DNA from: JBBIRM01 sp964517975
GTDB lineage: Bacteria > Desulfobacterota > BSN033 > UBA1163
NCBI GenBank assembly: GCA_964517975.1
Contig: CAZFDM010000216.1
Span: 1-17,649 of the forward strand
Direction: 5' to 3'
DNA length: 17,649 nucleotides
Under the pieces are notes generated by a model. It was given only the letters and a program-made list of their open reading frames with translations, was not told where the DNA came from and made no database searches. This document shows, in pieces, positions 1-7,775 of this stretch (position 1 is the first letter of the stretch; the number at the start of each line of letters is the position of its first letter). Both the position numbers and the translations under genes were made by a program.

Positions 1-2
1 CT

Positions 3-71
3 TCGGTCTTCGAAAGGATCGCCAAGGAAAGAGATGGGTATTTAAAGAGCCAACCTCCAGAAAGGTTTTAG
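3..71 (+). CDS. C-terminal end of an unidentified upstream protein (partial)
   Basis: An open frame enters from the left edge and stops at TAG 69-71, giving a 22-residue tail that begins SVFERIAKERDGYL. It is charged and ends in QPPERF. The composition looks like a real protein C-terminus, and the frame runs in the direction of the next gene. The fragment is too short to assign to a family. A second frame is open to about position 156 but reads as low-complexity basic sequence and is less convincing. The coding call is an inference from composition only. Confidence 0.3.
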   Translation, partial: SVFERIAKERDGYLKSQPPERF

Positions 72-204
72 ACTGTTTTTTGGAGAGGGCGTTGAGAAGA
101 CCTATTCTGAGAAGCCACTCCGCGATTCCAAATTGCCTAAACAATAAAAGTTAAGCGTAAAGAAACCAGTTTTGTTAATGTTTGCCTGTAGTAGGGAGGG
201 GCTT

Positions 205-233
205 TTACAAAAATGGTTGCTTTTGTCTATAAA
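205..233 (+). promoter_or_regulatory. Possible sigma-70-type promoter upstream of the phosphatase/oxidoreductase operon
   Basis: TTACAA (205-210) and TATAAA (228-233) are separated by 17 bases and would start transcription near 240, ahead of the GGGGGAG ribosome site. The -10 element is good but the -35 matches TTGACA at only about half its positions. The 180-base gap after the previous stop makes a promoter here reasonable. No operator-like palindrome was seen. Confidence 0.25.
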
Positions 234-271
234 AAAATGATAAATCTGAAGTGGATAAAAAGGGGGAGTCA

Positions 272-910
272 ATGACATCGATCTATCTTGTTCGTCACGG
301 TCAAACTGCATGGAATAAGGAGGAGATCTTTCGAGGCAGAACCGATGTTCCTCTTGATGAAACAGGATTAAGACAAGCAGAGCTGGCTGGGGAATATTTC
401 AAAGAGTTAAAGATTGATGCGATCTACTCGAGTCCATTGTCGCGGGCGTGGCAGACCGCCGAGAAAATTGCCAAGTTTCATCGTTTAATCGTACAACCCC
501 TTGAGGGTATTATTGATATGAGTTTTGGTAGTTGGGAGGGCCGTTCCCATCAGGAGATTCGAGAAAAGGAACGAGAAACCTATCGTCAATGGAGGGAAGA
601 GCCTGATAAAGTAAGACTTCCAGGGGGAGAAACCTTAGACCAAGTTCGATCCAGGGCAGTCGCAGCGTTAGAGGAAGTGGTTCGATTAAATCCTGAAAAA
701 ACAATTGTCCTTGTTTCCCATAGGGTCGTCAATAAAGTCCTCATTTGTAGTATATTGGGACTGGACAATTCCCATTTCTGGCAGATCCTCCAGGACCCTA
801 CAGCAATCAATCTCATCCGGCATAAGGATGGAAAGTATATCCTTTGTCTCATGAACGAAACCTGTCATCTCCAGCCCTTAAAGGAGGAGAGGTCAAAGGT
901 TGACTTCTAA
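272..910 (+). CDS. Histidine phosphatase superfamily protein (phosphoglycerate mutase-like)
   Basis: A 212-residue protein of the branch-1 histidine phosphatase superfamily, which uses a phospho-histidine intermediate to hydrolyse or transfer phosphoryl groups. The hallmark LVRHGQT lies at residues 6-12, with catalytic His9. SSPLSRAWQTA (53-63) carries the phosphate-binding Arg, and VLVSH (146-150) supplies the second catalytic His150. Length suits GpmB, CobC or YhfR-type phosphatases rather than the ~250-aa phosphoglycerate mutase GpmA. The substrate cannot be told from sequence; alpha-ribazole phosphate and small sugar phosphates are both possible. ATG 272 is preferred over an in-frame GTG at 251 because GGGGGAG sits just upstream and the RHG motif then falls at the usual N-terminal position. 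It ends 35 bases before the oxidoreductase gamma gene and is probably in the same operon. No cobalamin genes are nearby to support a CobC role. Confidence 0.88.
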   Translation: MTSIYLVRHGQTAWNKEEIFRGRTDVPLDETGLRQAELAGEYFKELKIDAIYSSPLSRAWQTAEKIAKFHRLIVQPLEGIIDMSFGSWEGRSHQEIREKERETYRQWREEPDKVRLPGGETLDQVRSRAVAALEEVVRLNPEKTIVLVSHRVVNKVLICSILGLDNSHFWQILQDPTAINLIRHKDGKYILCLMNETCHLQPLKEERSKVDF

Positions 911-945
911 TGGGTTAAAGTCAGGGTATAATTGGGTGACGATCT

Positions 946-1500
946 ATGATTGAGATTCGAATCCATGGCCGGGGAGGACAAGGGGCTGTAGTCGCCTCAG
1001 CGGTTTTGGCCTCTGCCCTCTTTTACGATGGAAGATATGTTCAGGCGTTTCCAGCGTTTGGGGTTGAGAGAAGGGGTGCACCAGTGATGGCCTTCACCCG
1101 ATGGGATTACAGACCGATCCGGATTCGAACCAATGTCTATCAGCCTGACCATGTTATCGTCCTTGACTGGACACTCATCCTTGAAGGGATTGAGATTGCG
1201 GATGGACTGAAGGAGGGAGGTTGGATCTTAATCAACAGTTCTAAGGAGATTGATACGTCTCCTTTTTCAAAATATAAGGTAGCAGTGGTTGATGCAGGAG
1301 CCATCGCGGTTTCTCATCAATTAGGAACCCCTACTTCTCCTGTGGTCAATACTGCCATCCTTGGGGCCTTTTCCAAGATTACAGGAATGGTTACCATTGG
1401 TTCAGTCATTCGCGCAATCCGTGAAAATGTTCCAGAAAAAAAAGAGGAGAATGTGGCCGCCGCTCGCGAGGCCTACTCAAAAGTTCATCGAATTGTTTAA
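946..1500 (+). CDS. porC: 2-oxoacid:ferredoxin oxidoreductase, gamma subunit
   Basis: A 184-residue gamma subunit of a pyruvate/2-ketoisovalerate-type ferredoxin oxidoreductase, the cytoplasmic complex that converts a 2-oxoacid plus CoA to acyl-CoA and CO2 while reducing ferredoxin. The family start is clear: IRIHGRGGQGAVVAS at residues 4-18 (the GRGGQG loop), followed by the Ala/Phe-rich AFPAFGVERRGAP at 34-46. Length is normal for a stand-alone gamma subunit. It is the first of four genes in the order gamma, delta, alpha, beta, like the porCDAB order of epsilonproteobacteria. The ribosome site is weak (GGGTGA about 9 bases before ATG), so translation may lean on the preceding gene. Pyruvate is the likeliest substrate, but a branched-chain 2-oxoacid cannot be excluded. 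Confidence 0.9.
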   Translation: MIEIRIHGRGGQGAVVASAVLASALFYDGRYVQAFPAFGVERRGAPVMAFTRWDYRPIRIRTNVYQPDHVIVLDWTLILEGIEIADGLKEGGWILINSSKEIDTSPFSKYKVAVVDAGAIAVSHQLGTPTSPVVNTAILGAFSKITGMVTIGSVIRAIRENVPEKKEENVAAAREAYSKVHRIV

Positions 1501-1565
1501 AAGAAGGGTATAGATAACGAAGGTCATAAGGATTATGAGAGTTATCCTCTGGAGTAAGAATTTCA

Positions 1566-3314
1566 ATGAAAGATGAAAAAAAGATTACCTTTAAAGGGTT
1601 AATGGATATTCCCCCCCTGTCCATCTCGATGGGAACGACGTTGTGGAATAAGACCGGGACATGGAGATACCTTAAGCCTGTCTATTCCTCCAAGACCCCT
1701 CCTTGTAATGAAGCCTGTCCGGCTGGAAACGATATTGAAGCGATGATGGTCCTTGTGAAGGAGGGTAAATTTAGAGAGGCCTGGAAACTGATTAAAGAGG
1801 AGAATCCCTTTCCAGGGGTTTGCGGTCGGGTCTGTTTTCATCCCTGTGAATCCTCCTGTAATCGTAAGGAGTATGACGAGGCCCTTTCCATCCAAGCCAT
1901 TGAGCGTTTCGTTGCGGAGTCACACTTCAAAACAGATCAAGAAAAACCTGTTGGCTATTTAAAGCCAAAAGAGAGGGTTGCCATCATTGGCTCTGGCCCT
2001 GCGGGATTAACCTGTGCCTATCATCTTGTTAGGATGGGCTATGGGGTAACGGTCTTTGAATCCTACTCTTCTCCAGGGGGAATTTTAAGAATTGGAATTC
2101 CAGAATACCGGCTTCCACGATCCATCCTTGACCGAGAAATTTCAGAGATCGAATCATTAGGGGTAGAGATTAGGACGAATTCTCAAATTGGTAAGGACAT
2201 CTCGTTTGATGATCTCAAGGACTTCCAAGCCATTTTCATAGCGGTCGGTGCTCATCAGAGTAGACGTTTGGGGATAGAGGGTGAGGGGTTAGAAGGGGTG
2301 ATGTCCGGCCTTGAATTTTTAAGGAGGGTTAAGGAGAAAGAGAAGATTTCCATTGGGAAAAGAGTGGTGGTCATCGGAGGTGGAAATGTTGCAGTGGATG
2401 TTGCGAGGTCTGCATGGCGACTCGGAGCGAAGGTTCAGATGGTCTGTCTGGAATCGAGGGAGGAGATGCCTGCTTTTTTTGAAGAGGTTTCAGAGACAGA
2501 AGCCGAGGGAATTGAGATCATTCCTTCCGCCATGCCGATCAGGATAACCCAAGAAAGGGGAAGATTAAAAAAGGTCGATTTCATCAAGGTCAAACTTGCT
2601 GAGCCTAAATCCGATGGCTCCCTTAATCCCCTTCCTATTCCAAAAACAGAATTCACTCTAAAGGCCGATTCTGTGATAACCGCCATCGGGGAGGTCCCCA
2701 ATCTTTCTTTTCTCCCTCAAGAAGTCCCCATCGAAAAGGGATTAATTAAGACAGACGAGATGGGATTTGTTCATCCCAAAGGCTATTTTGCAGGAGGAGA
2801 TGTCATCAACCCGCATCATACCGTTGCAGGGGCAATCGGTTCTGGAAAGAGGGCCGCCTTAGCCATCCACGGGTATTTTCGTGGGGAATGGCAAAAAGGG
2901 AAACTCAGGATGGCCTTGGTGGGAGAAAAGGGAACCCTATCGTTAAAAAAGTATTTTCATCCTCCAGAGGGTGATGCCAATCCACCGGTCATTCACTTTC
3001 ATGAGATCAATCTCGATTATTTCGAACATCAAGATCGGGTAAGAATAAAAAAAATTCCTGTGAAGAATCGAAAAGGAGGATTTAAAGAAATCTATTCCAG
3101 TCTTGACCAAGAAGAGGCTCTGAAGGAGGCAGTCCGCTGCTTTAACTGTGGGGTCTGTAATGGATGTGATACCTGTTGGGTCTACTGTCCTGATTTGGCA
3201 GTCAAGAAGAAAGATAACCACTACGAGATCGATTATGATTATTGCAAAGGGTGTGGGATTTGCTTTGAGGAGTGTCCAAGGAGTGCAATTATCCTGACGG
3301 AGGAAGGAAGATGA
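1566..3314 (+). CDS. Fused delta subunit: GltD-like FAD/NAD(P) oxidoreductase with C-terminal 4Fe-4S domain
   Basis: A 582-residue electron-transfer subunit replacing the usual ~100-aa ferredoxin-like delta subunit. Residues 28-40 (NKTGTWRYLKPVY) resemble the N-terminus of PorD. Next comes a Fer4_20-type domain with Cys47, 51, 86, 90, 94 and 98. An FAD Rossmann fold follows at 138-150 (GSGPAG), an NAD(P) Rossmann fold at 267-280 (GGGNVA), and the FAD-closing FAGGD at 408-412, as in the glutamate synthase small subunit GltD. The C-terminus carries Cys525, 528, 531, 534, 537 and 541, then a classical CxxCxxCxxxCP (560-571), enough for two [4Fe-4S] clusters. The start has GGAG about 12 bases upstream. 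Its stop overlaps the alpha-subunit start (ATGA). Inference: it passes electrons between the 2-oxoacid oxidoreductase and NAD(P)H or ferredoxin. A glutamate synthase role is unlikely because no large subunit is present. Confidence 0.88.
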   Translation: MKDEKKITFKGLMDIPPLSISMGTTLWNKTGTWRYLKPVYSSKTPPCNEACPAGNDIEAMMVLVKEGKFREAWKLIKEENPFPGVCGRVCFHPCESSCNRKEYDEALSIQAIERFVAESHFKTDQEKPVGYLKPKERVAIIGSGPAGLTCAYHLVRMGYGVTVFESYSSPGGILRIGIPEYRLPRSILDREISEIESLGVEIRTNSQIGKDISFDDLKDFQAIFIAVGAHQSRRLGIEGEGLEGVMSGLEFLRRVKEKEKISIGKRVVVIGGGNVAVDVARSAWRLGAKVQMVCLESREEMPAFFEEVSETEAEGIEIIPSAMPIRITQERGRLKKVDFIKVKLAEPKSDGSLNPLPIPKTEFTLKADSVITAIGEVPNLSFLPQEVPIEKGLIKTDEMGFVHPKGYFAGGDVINPHHTVAGAIGSGKRAALAIHGYFRGEWQKGKLRMALVGEKGTLSLKKYFHPPEGDANPPVIHFHEINLDYFEHQDRVRIKKIPVKNRKGGFKEIYSSLDQEEALKEAVRCFNCGVCNGCDTCWVYCPDLAVKKKDNHYEIDYDYCKGCGICFEECPRSAIILTEEGR

Positions 3315-4465
3315 AGATAGTGGTGGAAGGAAGCCATGCGGTCTCCCATGGGGTTTTGCTTTCGAGGGTGGAGGTGATTGCTGCCTATCCCATCACTCCT
3401 CAAACTCACATCGTAGAAAGGCTTTCAGAACTCTGTGCCAGCGGGCAACTCAAGGCAAAATTCCTAAAGGTAGAATCGGAACATTCAGCAATGGCCAGTT
3501 GTATTGGTGCCTCAGCCGTTGGAGCCAGGGCCTTTACAGCCACCTCCTCACAGGGGATTGCCTTGATGCACGAACTCCTCCACTGGGCTTCTGGGGCAAG
3601 GCTCCCCATTGTCATGGCCAATGTGAGCCGAGCCTTGGGCGCCCCTTGGAACATCTGGTGCGATCAGATTGATAGTCTGAGTCAGAGGGATACAGGGTGG
3701 CTTCAGTTTTATTGCGAGTCGAGTCAAGAAGCCCTGGATACAATCATTCAAGCCTTCAAAATTTCTGAGAAGATTTCCCTCCCTTCCATGGTTGTCCTTG
3801 ATGCCTTTTATCTCTCCCATACCTTTGAACCCGTGGATATACCCGATCAGGACAGAGTCGATCGCTTTCTTCCACCCTTTGAGCCTAAGTTTCGGCTTGA
3901 TCCGAAAGATGCCAAGTCATTTTCCAGCCTCACTGCTCCAGATACCTTTACAGAGATGAGATATCAGATTCAGCAAGCAATGGAAAGTGCAAAATCCGTC
4001 ATCCTTGAAGTTGAAAGGGAATTCCATAAAATATTTGGGAGGAGTTATGGGTTAGTGGAAGCCTATCGATGTGAAGAAGCAGAACTGGTTGTCGTCACCT
4101 CTGGTACCGTGACCAGTACTTGCAGGGAGGTGATCGATCAATATCGACATGGAGGGAAAAGGATAGGCTTGCTTAAAATTAGAACCTTTCGCCCTTTTCC
4201 GGCAGAGGCCATCCGAGAAAATCTGAGGGGGGTTCCAAAGGTAGCGGTCATCGATCGGAACCTCTCTTTTGGAATGGGAGGAATATTCGCAGAGGAATTA
4301 AGGTCTGTCCTTTGTAACGAGCCCGAACGGCCACTGGTATTCAGTTACGTGGCAGGGTTAGGGGGAAGAGATATCACTCAGAATACCCTTTCCAATGTGA
4401 TTGAGTATAGTTTAGAAGAGGAACAACCCAGAGAGGATACTCTCTGGCCAGACCTTAGGATATAA
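3311..4465 (+). CDS. porA: 2-oxoacid:ferredoxin oxidoreductase, alpha subunit
   Basis: A 384-residue alpha subunit that with beta forms the thiamine-diphosphate active site. EVIAAYPITPQTHIVE (21-36) is the PorA/VorA signature; the 2-oxoglutarate enzymes usually read GYPITP. KVESEHSA (53-60) and the ATSSQG stretch that follows are typical of domain I. The C-terminal half (VVVTSGT, then LKIRTFRPFP and VIDRN) matches the transketolase C-terminal-like domain II. ATG 3311 is chosen over an upstream in-frame GTG at 3272 because it has a GGAGGAAGG ribosome site and overlaps the previous stop by four bases (ATGA), showing translational coupling. Length is normal. Pyruvate is the favoured substrate by resemblance; 2-ketoisovalerate remains possible. 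Confidence 0.92.
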   Translation: MKIVVEGSHAVSHGVLLSRVEVIAAYPITPQTHIVERLSELCASGQLKAKFLKVESEHSAMASCIGASAVGARAFTATSSQGIALMHELLHWASGARLPIVMANVSRALGAPWNIWCDQIDSLSQRDTGWLQFYCESSQEALDTIIQAFKISEKISLPSMVVLDAFYLSHTFEPVDIPDQDRVDRFLPPFEPKFRLDPKDAKSFSSLTAPDTFTEMRYQIQQAMESAKSVILEVEREFHKIFGRSYGLVEAYRCEEAELVVVTSGTVTSTCREVIDQYRHGGKRIGLLKIRTFRPFPAEAIRENLRGVPKVAVIDRNLSFGMGGIFAEELRSVLCNEPERPLVFSYVAGLGGRDITQNTLSNVIEYSLEEEQPREDTLWPDLRI

Positions 4466-4538
4466 CCACCTATCAAATGTCTAATGGACTTTGAAATTTA
4501 GAATTTTGAATATCTAATTGAGAAGATCTATGATGCCT

Positions 4539-4544
4539 GAGGAG
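4539..4544 (+). promoter_or_regulatory. Ribosome-binding site choosing the porB start
   Basis: GAGGAG lies 9 bases before ATG 4554. The alternative starts at 4518, 4530 and 4533 have only a weak AGAAG upstream. This favours a PorB beginning MKRVFPNEEYM, which still places the CSGCG motif at the usual depth of about 18 residues. Confidence 0.5.
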
Positions 4545-4553
4545 ATAGTAAAA

Positions 4554-5429
4554 ATGAAAAGGGTATTTCCAAATGAAGAATATATGGTCTCGGGTCACTT
4601 GGCCTGTTCAGGTTGTGGGGCAACCCTTGCGATGAGGTATACTCTCAAGGCGATAGGGGAGAGGGTTATTATTGTCCTTCCGGCTTCTTGCTGGTCAATG
4701 ATTGCAGGAGTGTTTCCATATAGTTCATTGAGGGTTCCAGTCTATCACGTGGCGTTTGAAACGGCAGCCTCCACAGCCACGGGTGTCAAAGCAGGGTTGG
4801 AGATGAAAGGGGATATAGCCACCACGGTATTGGCCTGGGCAGGGGATGGAGGAACTTTCGATATTGGGCTTCAGGCCTTATCAGGGGCTGCAGAGCGAAA
4901 TGAAGACTTCATCTATGTCTGTTATGATAATGAAGCCTATATGAACACGGGAATCCAGAGAAGTTCTGCCACCCCTCTTCTCACTTGGACAACCACTACT
5001 CCTTTCCAGCAAACCAAGGCGGAGGCAAAGAAGGATATCATGGAGATCATGGCTGCCCACCGAATCCCTTATGCGGCCACCGCATCGATTGCCTTTCCAG
5101 AAGATTTATTTCATAAAATGAAGAAGGCTAAAGAGATCAAAGGATTCAGATTTGTTCATATTCTCTCCAGCTGTCCGACAGGCTGGAGACTTCCTAGCCA
5201 ACTGTCCATCAAGGTTTCGCGATTGGCCGTGCTGACTCGAATTTTTCCCCTTTATGAGATTGAGAATGGCGAGAGATATTTCATCAACCTCAAACCAGAA
5301 TTTCGTTCCGTCAAAGAGTATTTAGAACTCCAAGGCCGTTTCAGCCATCTCACCGAGGAGGAGATGAAAGTGATCCAGATGAATGTGGAGAAAAACTGGC
5401 AAAGGTTGCTGAAAAAGGCAGAGGCTTAG
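4554..5429 (+). CDS. porB: 2-oxoacid:ferredoxin oxidoreductase, beta (TPP-binding) subunit
   Basis: A 291-residue beta subunit that binds thiamine diphosphate and the proximal [4Fe-4S] cluster. Cluster ligands are Cys18 and Cys21 (CSGCG), Cys46 (ASCWS) and Cys207 (CPTGW). The 3- and 25-residue spacings equal those of the Desulfovibrio africanus pyruvate:ferredoxin oxidoreductase proximal cluster. The TPP/Mg motif runs from GDGGTFDIG (97-105) to Asn126 (YDNEAYMNTG). ATG 4554 is preferred because GAGGAG (4539-4544) lies 9 bases upstream; ATG 4530, ATG 4533 or TTG 4518 would add 7 to 12 unconserved residues. A gap of 88 bases separates it from porA, with no terminator seen. Its stop overlaps the convergent arsenate reductase stop by two bases. 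Confidence 0.92.
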   Translation: MKRVFPNEEYMVSGHLACSGCGATLAMRYTLKAIGERVIIVLPASCWSMIAGVFPYSSLRVPVYHVAFETAASTATGVKAGLEMKGDIATTVLAWAGDGGTFDIGLQALSGAAERNEDFIYVCYDNEAYMNTGIQRSSATPLLTWTTTTPFQQTKAEAKKDIMEIMAAHRIPYAATASIAFPEDLFHKMKKAKEIKGFRFVHILSSCPTGWRLPSQLSIKVSRLAVLTRIFPLYEIENGERYFINLKPEFRSVKEYLELQGRFSHLTEEEMKVIQMNVEKNWQRLLKKAEA

Positions 5430-5875
5430 GGATTCTTTATTGTAGAAGTCAGAGGGGATTCAGACTCGATAAGCCCTTCGATTCTTTTTTTAATCTCATC
5501 TCTTACCTTTCGAAATACCATGAGCCTCTCATCAATTGTCCCCACTGCAATCGCTGGATCTTCGAGCGACCAATGGAGTCGTTTGGCTTGTCCGGGGAAA
5601 ACAGGACAGGCTTTGGCTGCGTGATCGCAGAGTGTGACAATATAGTCAAAGTCATCTTCGAGAAAGGAATCCATCGATTTTGAAGTCTGTTGAGAGATAT
5701 CGATACCGATCTCAGCCATGGCCCGGATGGCCAAGGGATGGACATAGGAGGGGAAGAGCCCACCGCTTTGTGCCCTCCACCTCCCCGAGCCAAGGGTGTT
5801 TAGCAAACCCTCAGCCATCTGGCTTCGGGCAGAATTCCCAGTGCATATAAAAAGGACCTTTTTAATCTCTGACAT
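5426..5875 (-). CDS. arsC: Arsenate reductase, thioredoxin-coupled (LMW tyrosine phosphatase fold)
   Basis: A 149-residue cytoplasmic protein of the low-molecular-weight phosphatase family. The P-loop CTGNSARS (11-18) gives nucleophile Cys11 and Arg17. Asp106 in LEDPA is the general acid. VTLCDHAAKAC (80-90) supplies the Cys83/Cys90 pair that marks thioredoxin-linked ArsC (as in Staphylococcus aureus) and separates it from plain tyrosine phosphatases. It would reduce arsenate to arsenite. No arsR, acr3 or arsB is nearby, so a full detoxification operon is not present here. The start lies 3 bases after queF on the same strand with only a weak purine-rich ribosome site inside queF, implying co-transcription. 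Its stop overlaps porB on the other strand by two bases. Confidence 0.88.
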   Translation of the reverse strand: MSEIKKVLFICTGNSARSQMAEGLLNTLGSGRWRAQSGGLFPSYVHPLAIRAMAEIGIDISQQTSKSMDSFLEDDFDYIVTLCDHAAKACPVFPGQAKRLHWSLEDPAIAVGTIDERLMVFRKVRDEIKKRIEGLIESESPLTSTIKNP

Positions 5876-5878
5876 AAT

Positions 5879-6286
5879 TTATCTCTTTGCCCGATTGGGC
5901 CTTTTTGCGTAGGAGGTCTCAATGGTGCTCTTCATTCCTCCTCGAACATTAAATTCACCCGTGACAGTTGCCCGGAGGGGTTTACAGGCCTTAACAAAAT
6001 CTTTGAGGATTCTGTTGACTGAATTTTCATAAAAGATCCCCAAATTTCGATAACCGAGGATATACATCTTTAAGGATTTTAATTCAACACACCATCGATC
6101 CGGGATATATCGAATGGTGATCGTTCCAAAATCAGGAAGTCCGGTCCGAGGACAGACCGAGGTAAACTCCGGGATGGAAATGGTGATCTCATAGTTTTTA
6201 AACTGATTCTCAAAACATTCAATCTTGGGAAGGGGAGTATCAATCCCTGCGCGAGCATGTTCTTTCATATAGTGTCTCACCATCAT
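5879..6286 (-). CDS. queF: preQ0 reductase QueF (NADPH-dependent 7-cyano-7-deazaguanine reductase)
   Basis: A 135-residue unimodular QueF, which reduces the nitrile of preQ0 to the aminomethyl of preQ1 in queuosine biosynthesis. PEFTSVCPRTGLPDFG (39-54) holds the thioimide-forming Cys45 and the catalytic Asp52. ELKSLKMY (68-75) is the QueF family motif for NADPH binding. Length is close to the ~165-aa Bacillus type and far from the ~280-aa Escherichia type. Two tandem ATGs (6284-6286 and 6281-6283) follow a GGAA ribosome site; either may start. The repeat element immediately upstream appears to reach within about 10 bases of the start codon, so the native promoter or leader may have been changed. 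I found no preQ1 riboswitch. arsC follows after 3 bases. Confidence 0.93.
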   Translation of the reverse strand: MMVRHYMKEHARAGIDTPLPKIECFENQFKNYEITISIPEFTSVCPRTGLPDFGTITIRYIPDRWCVELKSLKMYILGYRNLGIFYENSVNRILKDFVKACKPLRATVTGEFNVRGGMKSTIETSYAKRPNRAKR

Positions 6287-6293
6287 TTCCTTT

Positions 6294-6507
6294 TTGATCC
6301 ATCTTAATTCAAATTTTTTGAATAATCAATATTCAAGGAGGTAAGTTTTTGTAGGGTAAGCCTTTATGGCTTACTGAGCATTGGTAAGGGACAAGCCCTT
6401 ACCCTACGATTTAATTTAGGTAAGGGATAAACCCTTAGCCTACAATCATTTATCGGTATCCGTCCGCCCATACGGGCAGGAAGATTTTTCCACTACCTCC
6501 CATCCTG
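6294..6507 (+). repeat. Copy A of a hairpin-rich repeat (truncated MITE-like element)
   Basis: The core, 6351-6507, matches the reverse complement of 14348-14543 almost base for base, except that one internal unit of about 37 bases is missing. It contains GTAAGCC-TTTAT-GGCTTAC (6356-6374), GGTAAGGG-ACAAG-CCCTTACC (6383-6403), a third imperfect hairpin near 6419-6440 and a GC-rich hairpin near 6464-6480. A further short match (TTGATCxATCTTAATT, about 6294-6308) suggests the element once extended to the queF start. The terminal inverted repeats seen in the other copy are absent, so this copy has decayed. It fills most of the 307-base gap between queF and the aldo/keto reductase. Confidence 0.85.
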
Positions 6508-6593
6508 GAGATCAACCAATCAAAACCTCTTTATTGAAAATAAGATTGATGGGGGTCATAATTAGCAAAAGCCATTTTACCACGAGGATACCG

Positions 6594-7763
6594 ATGCGTT
6601 TAAAAAAGATGGGAAGAAGAAAATTCTTGAAGCACATGTCGTTAGTATTTGGGGGAGTGGTGGCAAACCCATTCTTAGGAGGTCTATCACCCACCCATGC
6701 TGAGAAGCGACCTACCCTTGAATATCGGGCTCTTGGCAGAACAGGGCTAAAGGTAACAGCCGTTAGTATGGGAGTGATGAATTGTAGTGATCCTTCCGTG
6801 CTTCTTCGTGCCTTTGACCTTGGAGTAAATTTCTATGATACCGCGGATTGCTACATGCACGGTCGGAATGAAGAAATGGTTGGGGAGGTCTTTCAAGGAA
6901 AAAGAGATAAGGTATTCATCCAGACGAAAGTTCATGCCAACGACGAGAAAAGGATGCGAGCCTCAGTTGAGAGAAGTTTGCGACGGCTCAGAACCGATTA
7001 TATTGATGTGTTAGTCTGGCACAATATTAAAACACCTGAAGAGGTATTAGATGAAAGGCTCTTTGAATTCATGTTAAAGATGAAGAAAGAAGGAAAGGCC
7101 CGATTCACAGGTTTTTCAAGTCATACCCATATGGCCCTGCTCTTGAGAAAAGCAGCGAATTCGAGTTACCACGATGTAGCCTTAGTGTCTTACAATTTCA
7201 CCCATTCAAAAGATTTAAGAGAGGCTATTGCCTTGGCGGCCAAATCTGGCATTGGAATCATTGCAATGAAAACTCAAGCAGGAGGATATAAACAGGAGAA
7301 GATAGGGGGGCTAACGCCTCATCAAGCTGCTCTGAAATACATCTTAATGGACCAAAATGTTTCAACTACCATCCCAGGGGTAACGACGATTGAACAGATT
7401 GAGGAATGCGTGGCCGTAATGGGATCTCCCTTTACGAAAGGGGATTTATATGAACTAAAAAGATACCAGTCCTTCCTGAAGAATAAGATATGTACTCTGT
7501 GTGATGGGTGTATAGGAGAATGCCCTCATGGTGTTTCCCATCAAGACCTATTAAGGTTGGTGATGTATCAAGATGGATATGAGAATGGCTCCCTTTTGAG
7601 GGAATCCATCCACATCACTCATGAACAAAATATCCGATATTGCTTAGAGTGTCCTTCTTGTGCGATTCATTGCAGACAGGGGCTTGACATTCATTCGAAA
7701 ATAAGACAGATCCATTCGCTCATCGTTAAGAATGGCCGGTCAGTGAATGGGAATCCCTCTTAA
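6594..7763 (+). CDS. Tat-exported aldo/keto reductase with C-terminal 2x[4Fe-4S] motif
   Basis: A 389-residue protein. GRRKFLKH (7-14) followed by a hydrophobic stretch and THAEK (34-38) is a twin-arginine signal, implying folding with cofactor before export. Residues 43-290 form an aldo/keto reductase barrel with the full tetrad Asp82, Tyr87, Lys112 and His143. The C-terminus has two CxxCxxCxxxC groups (Cys300/303/306/310 and Cys350/353/356/360), a ferredoxin-like tail known in some AKRs of anaerobes. ATG 6594 is preferred over TTG 6534 and ATG 6549 because GAGG (6584-6587) is 6 bases upstream and it places the twin Arg near the N-terminus. NADPH is not expected in the periplasm, so the Fe-S clusters may be the electron route (inference). 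The substrate is unknown. The next gene starts 12 bases downstream. Confidence 0.87.
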   Translation: MRLKKMGRRKFLKHMSLVFGGVVANPFLGGLSPTHAEKRPTLEYRALGRTGLKVTAVSMGVMNCSDPSVLLRAFDLGVNFYDTADCYMHGRNEEMVGEVFQGKRDKVFIQTKVHANDEKRMRASVERSLRRLRTDYIDVLVWHNIKTPEEVLDERLFEFMLKMKKEGKARFTGFSSHTHMALLLRKAANSSYHDVALVSYNFTHSKDLREAIALAAKSGIGIIAMKTQAGGYKQEKIGGLTPHQAALKYILMDQNVSTTIPGVTTIEQIEECVAVMGSPFTKGDLYELKRYQSFLKNKICTLCDGCIGECPHGVSHQDLLRLVMYQDGYENGSLLRESIHITHEQNIRYCLECPSCAIHCRQGLDIHSKIRQIHSLIVKNGRSVNGNPS

Positions 7764-7775
7764 GGAGATCGTTCA

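Noticed and set aside
102..311. Minus-strand open frame of 69 codons at the left end
   Set aside because: It overlaps the start and RHG motif of the phosphatase, has no recognisable domain, and has biased composition typical of a chance frame.
272..910. Assignment of the phosphatase as CobC or as glycolytic GpmA
   Set aside because: No cobalamin genes are nearby, and the length and SHRVV motif do not fit GpmA. Only the superfamily can be supported.
5165..5190. Strong stem (TCTCCAGC against GCTGGAGA, extended by TGTC/GACA) near the end of porB
   Set aside because: It lies wholly within conserved PorB coding (the SCPTGW motif holding a cluster Cys), has almost no loop when fully paired and no T-run. 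Codon content explains it.
5887..5903. GCCC-GATT-GGGC followed by CTTTTT, a terminator-like signal on the plus strand
   Set aside because: The stem is only four pairs and sits in the end of queF, which is read from the other strand. At most it could stop antisense read-through from the por operon.
6287..6350. preQ1 riboswitch in the queF leader
   Set aside because: No compact H-type pseudoknot core with a C-rich loop and A-rich tail could be matched upstream of the start. The area is repeat-derived and AT-rich.
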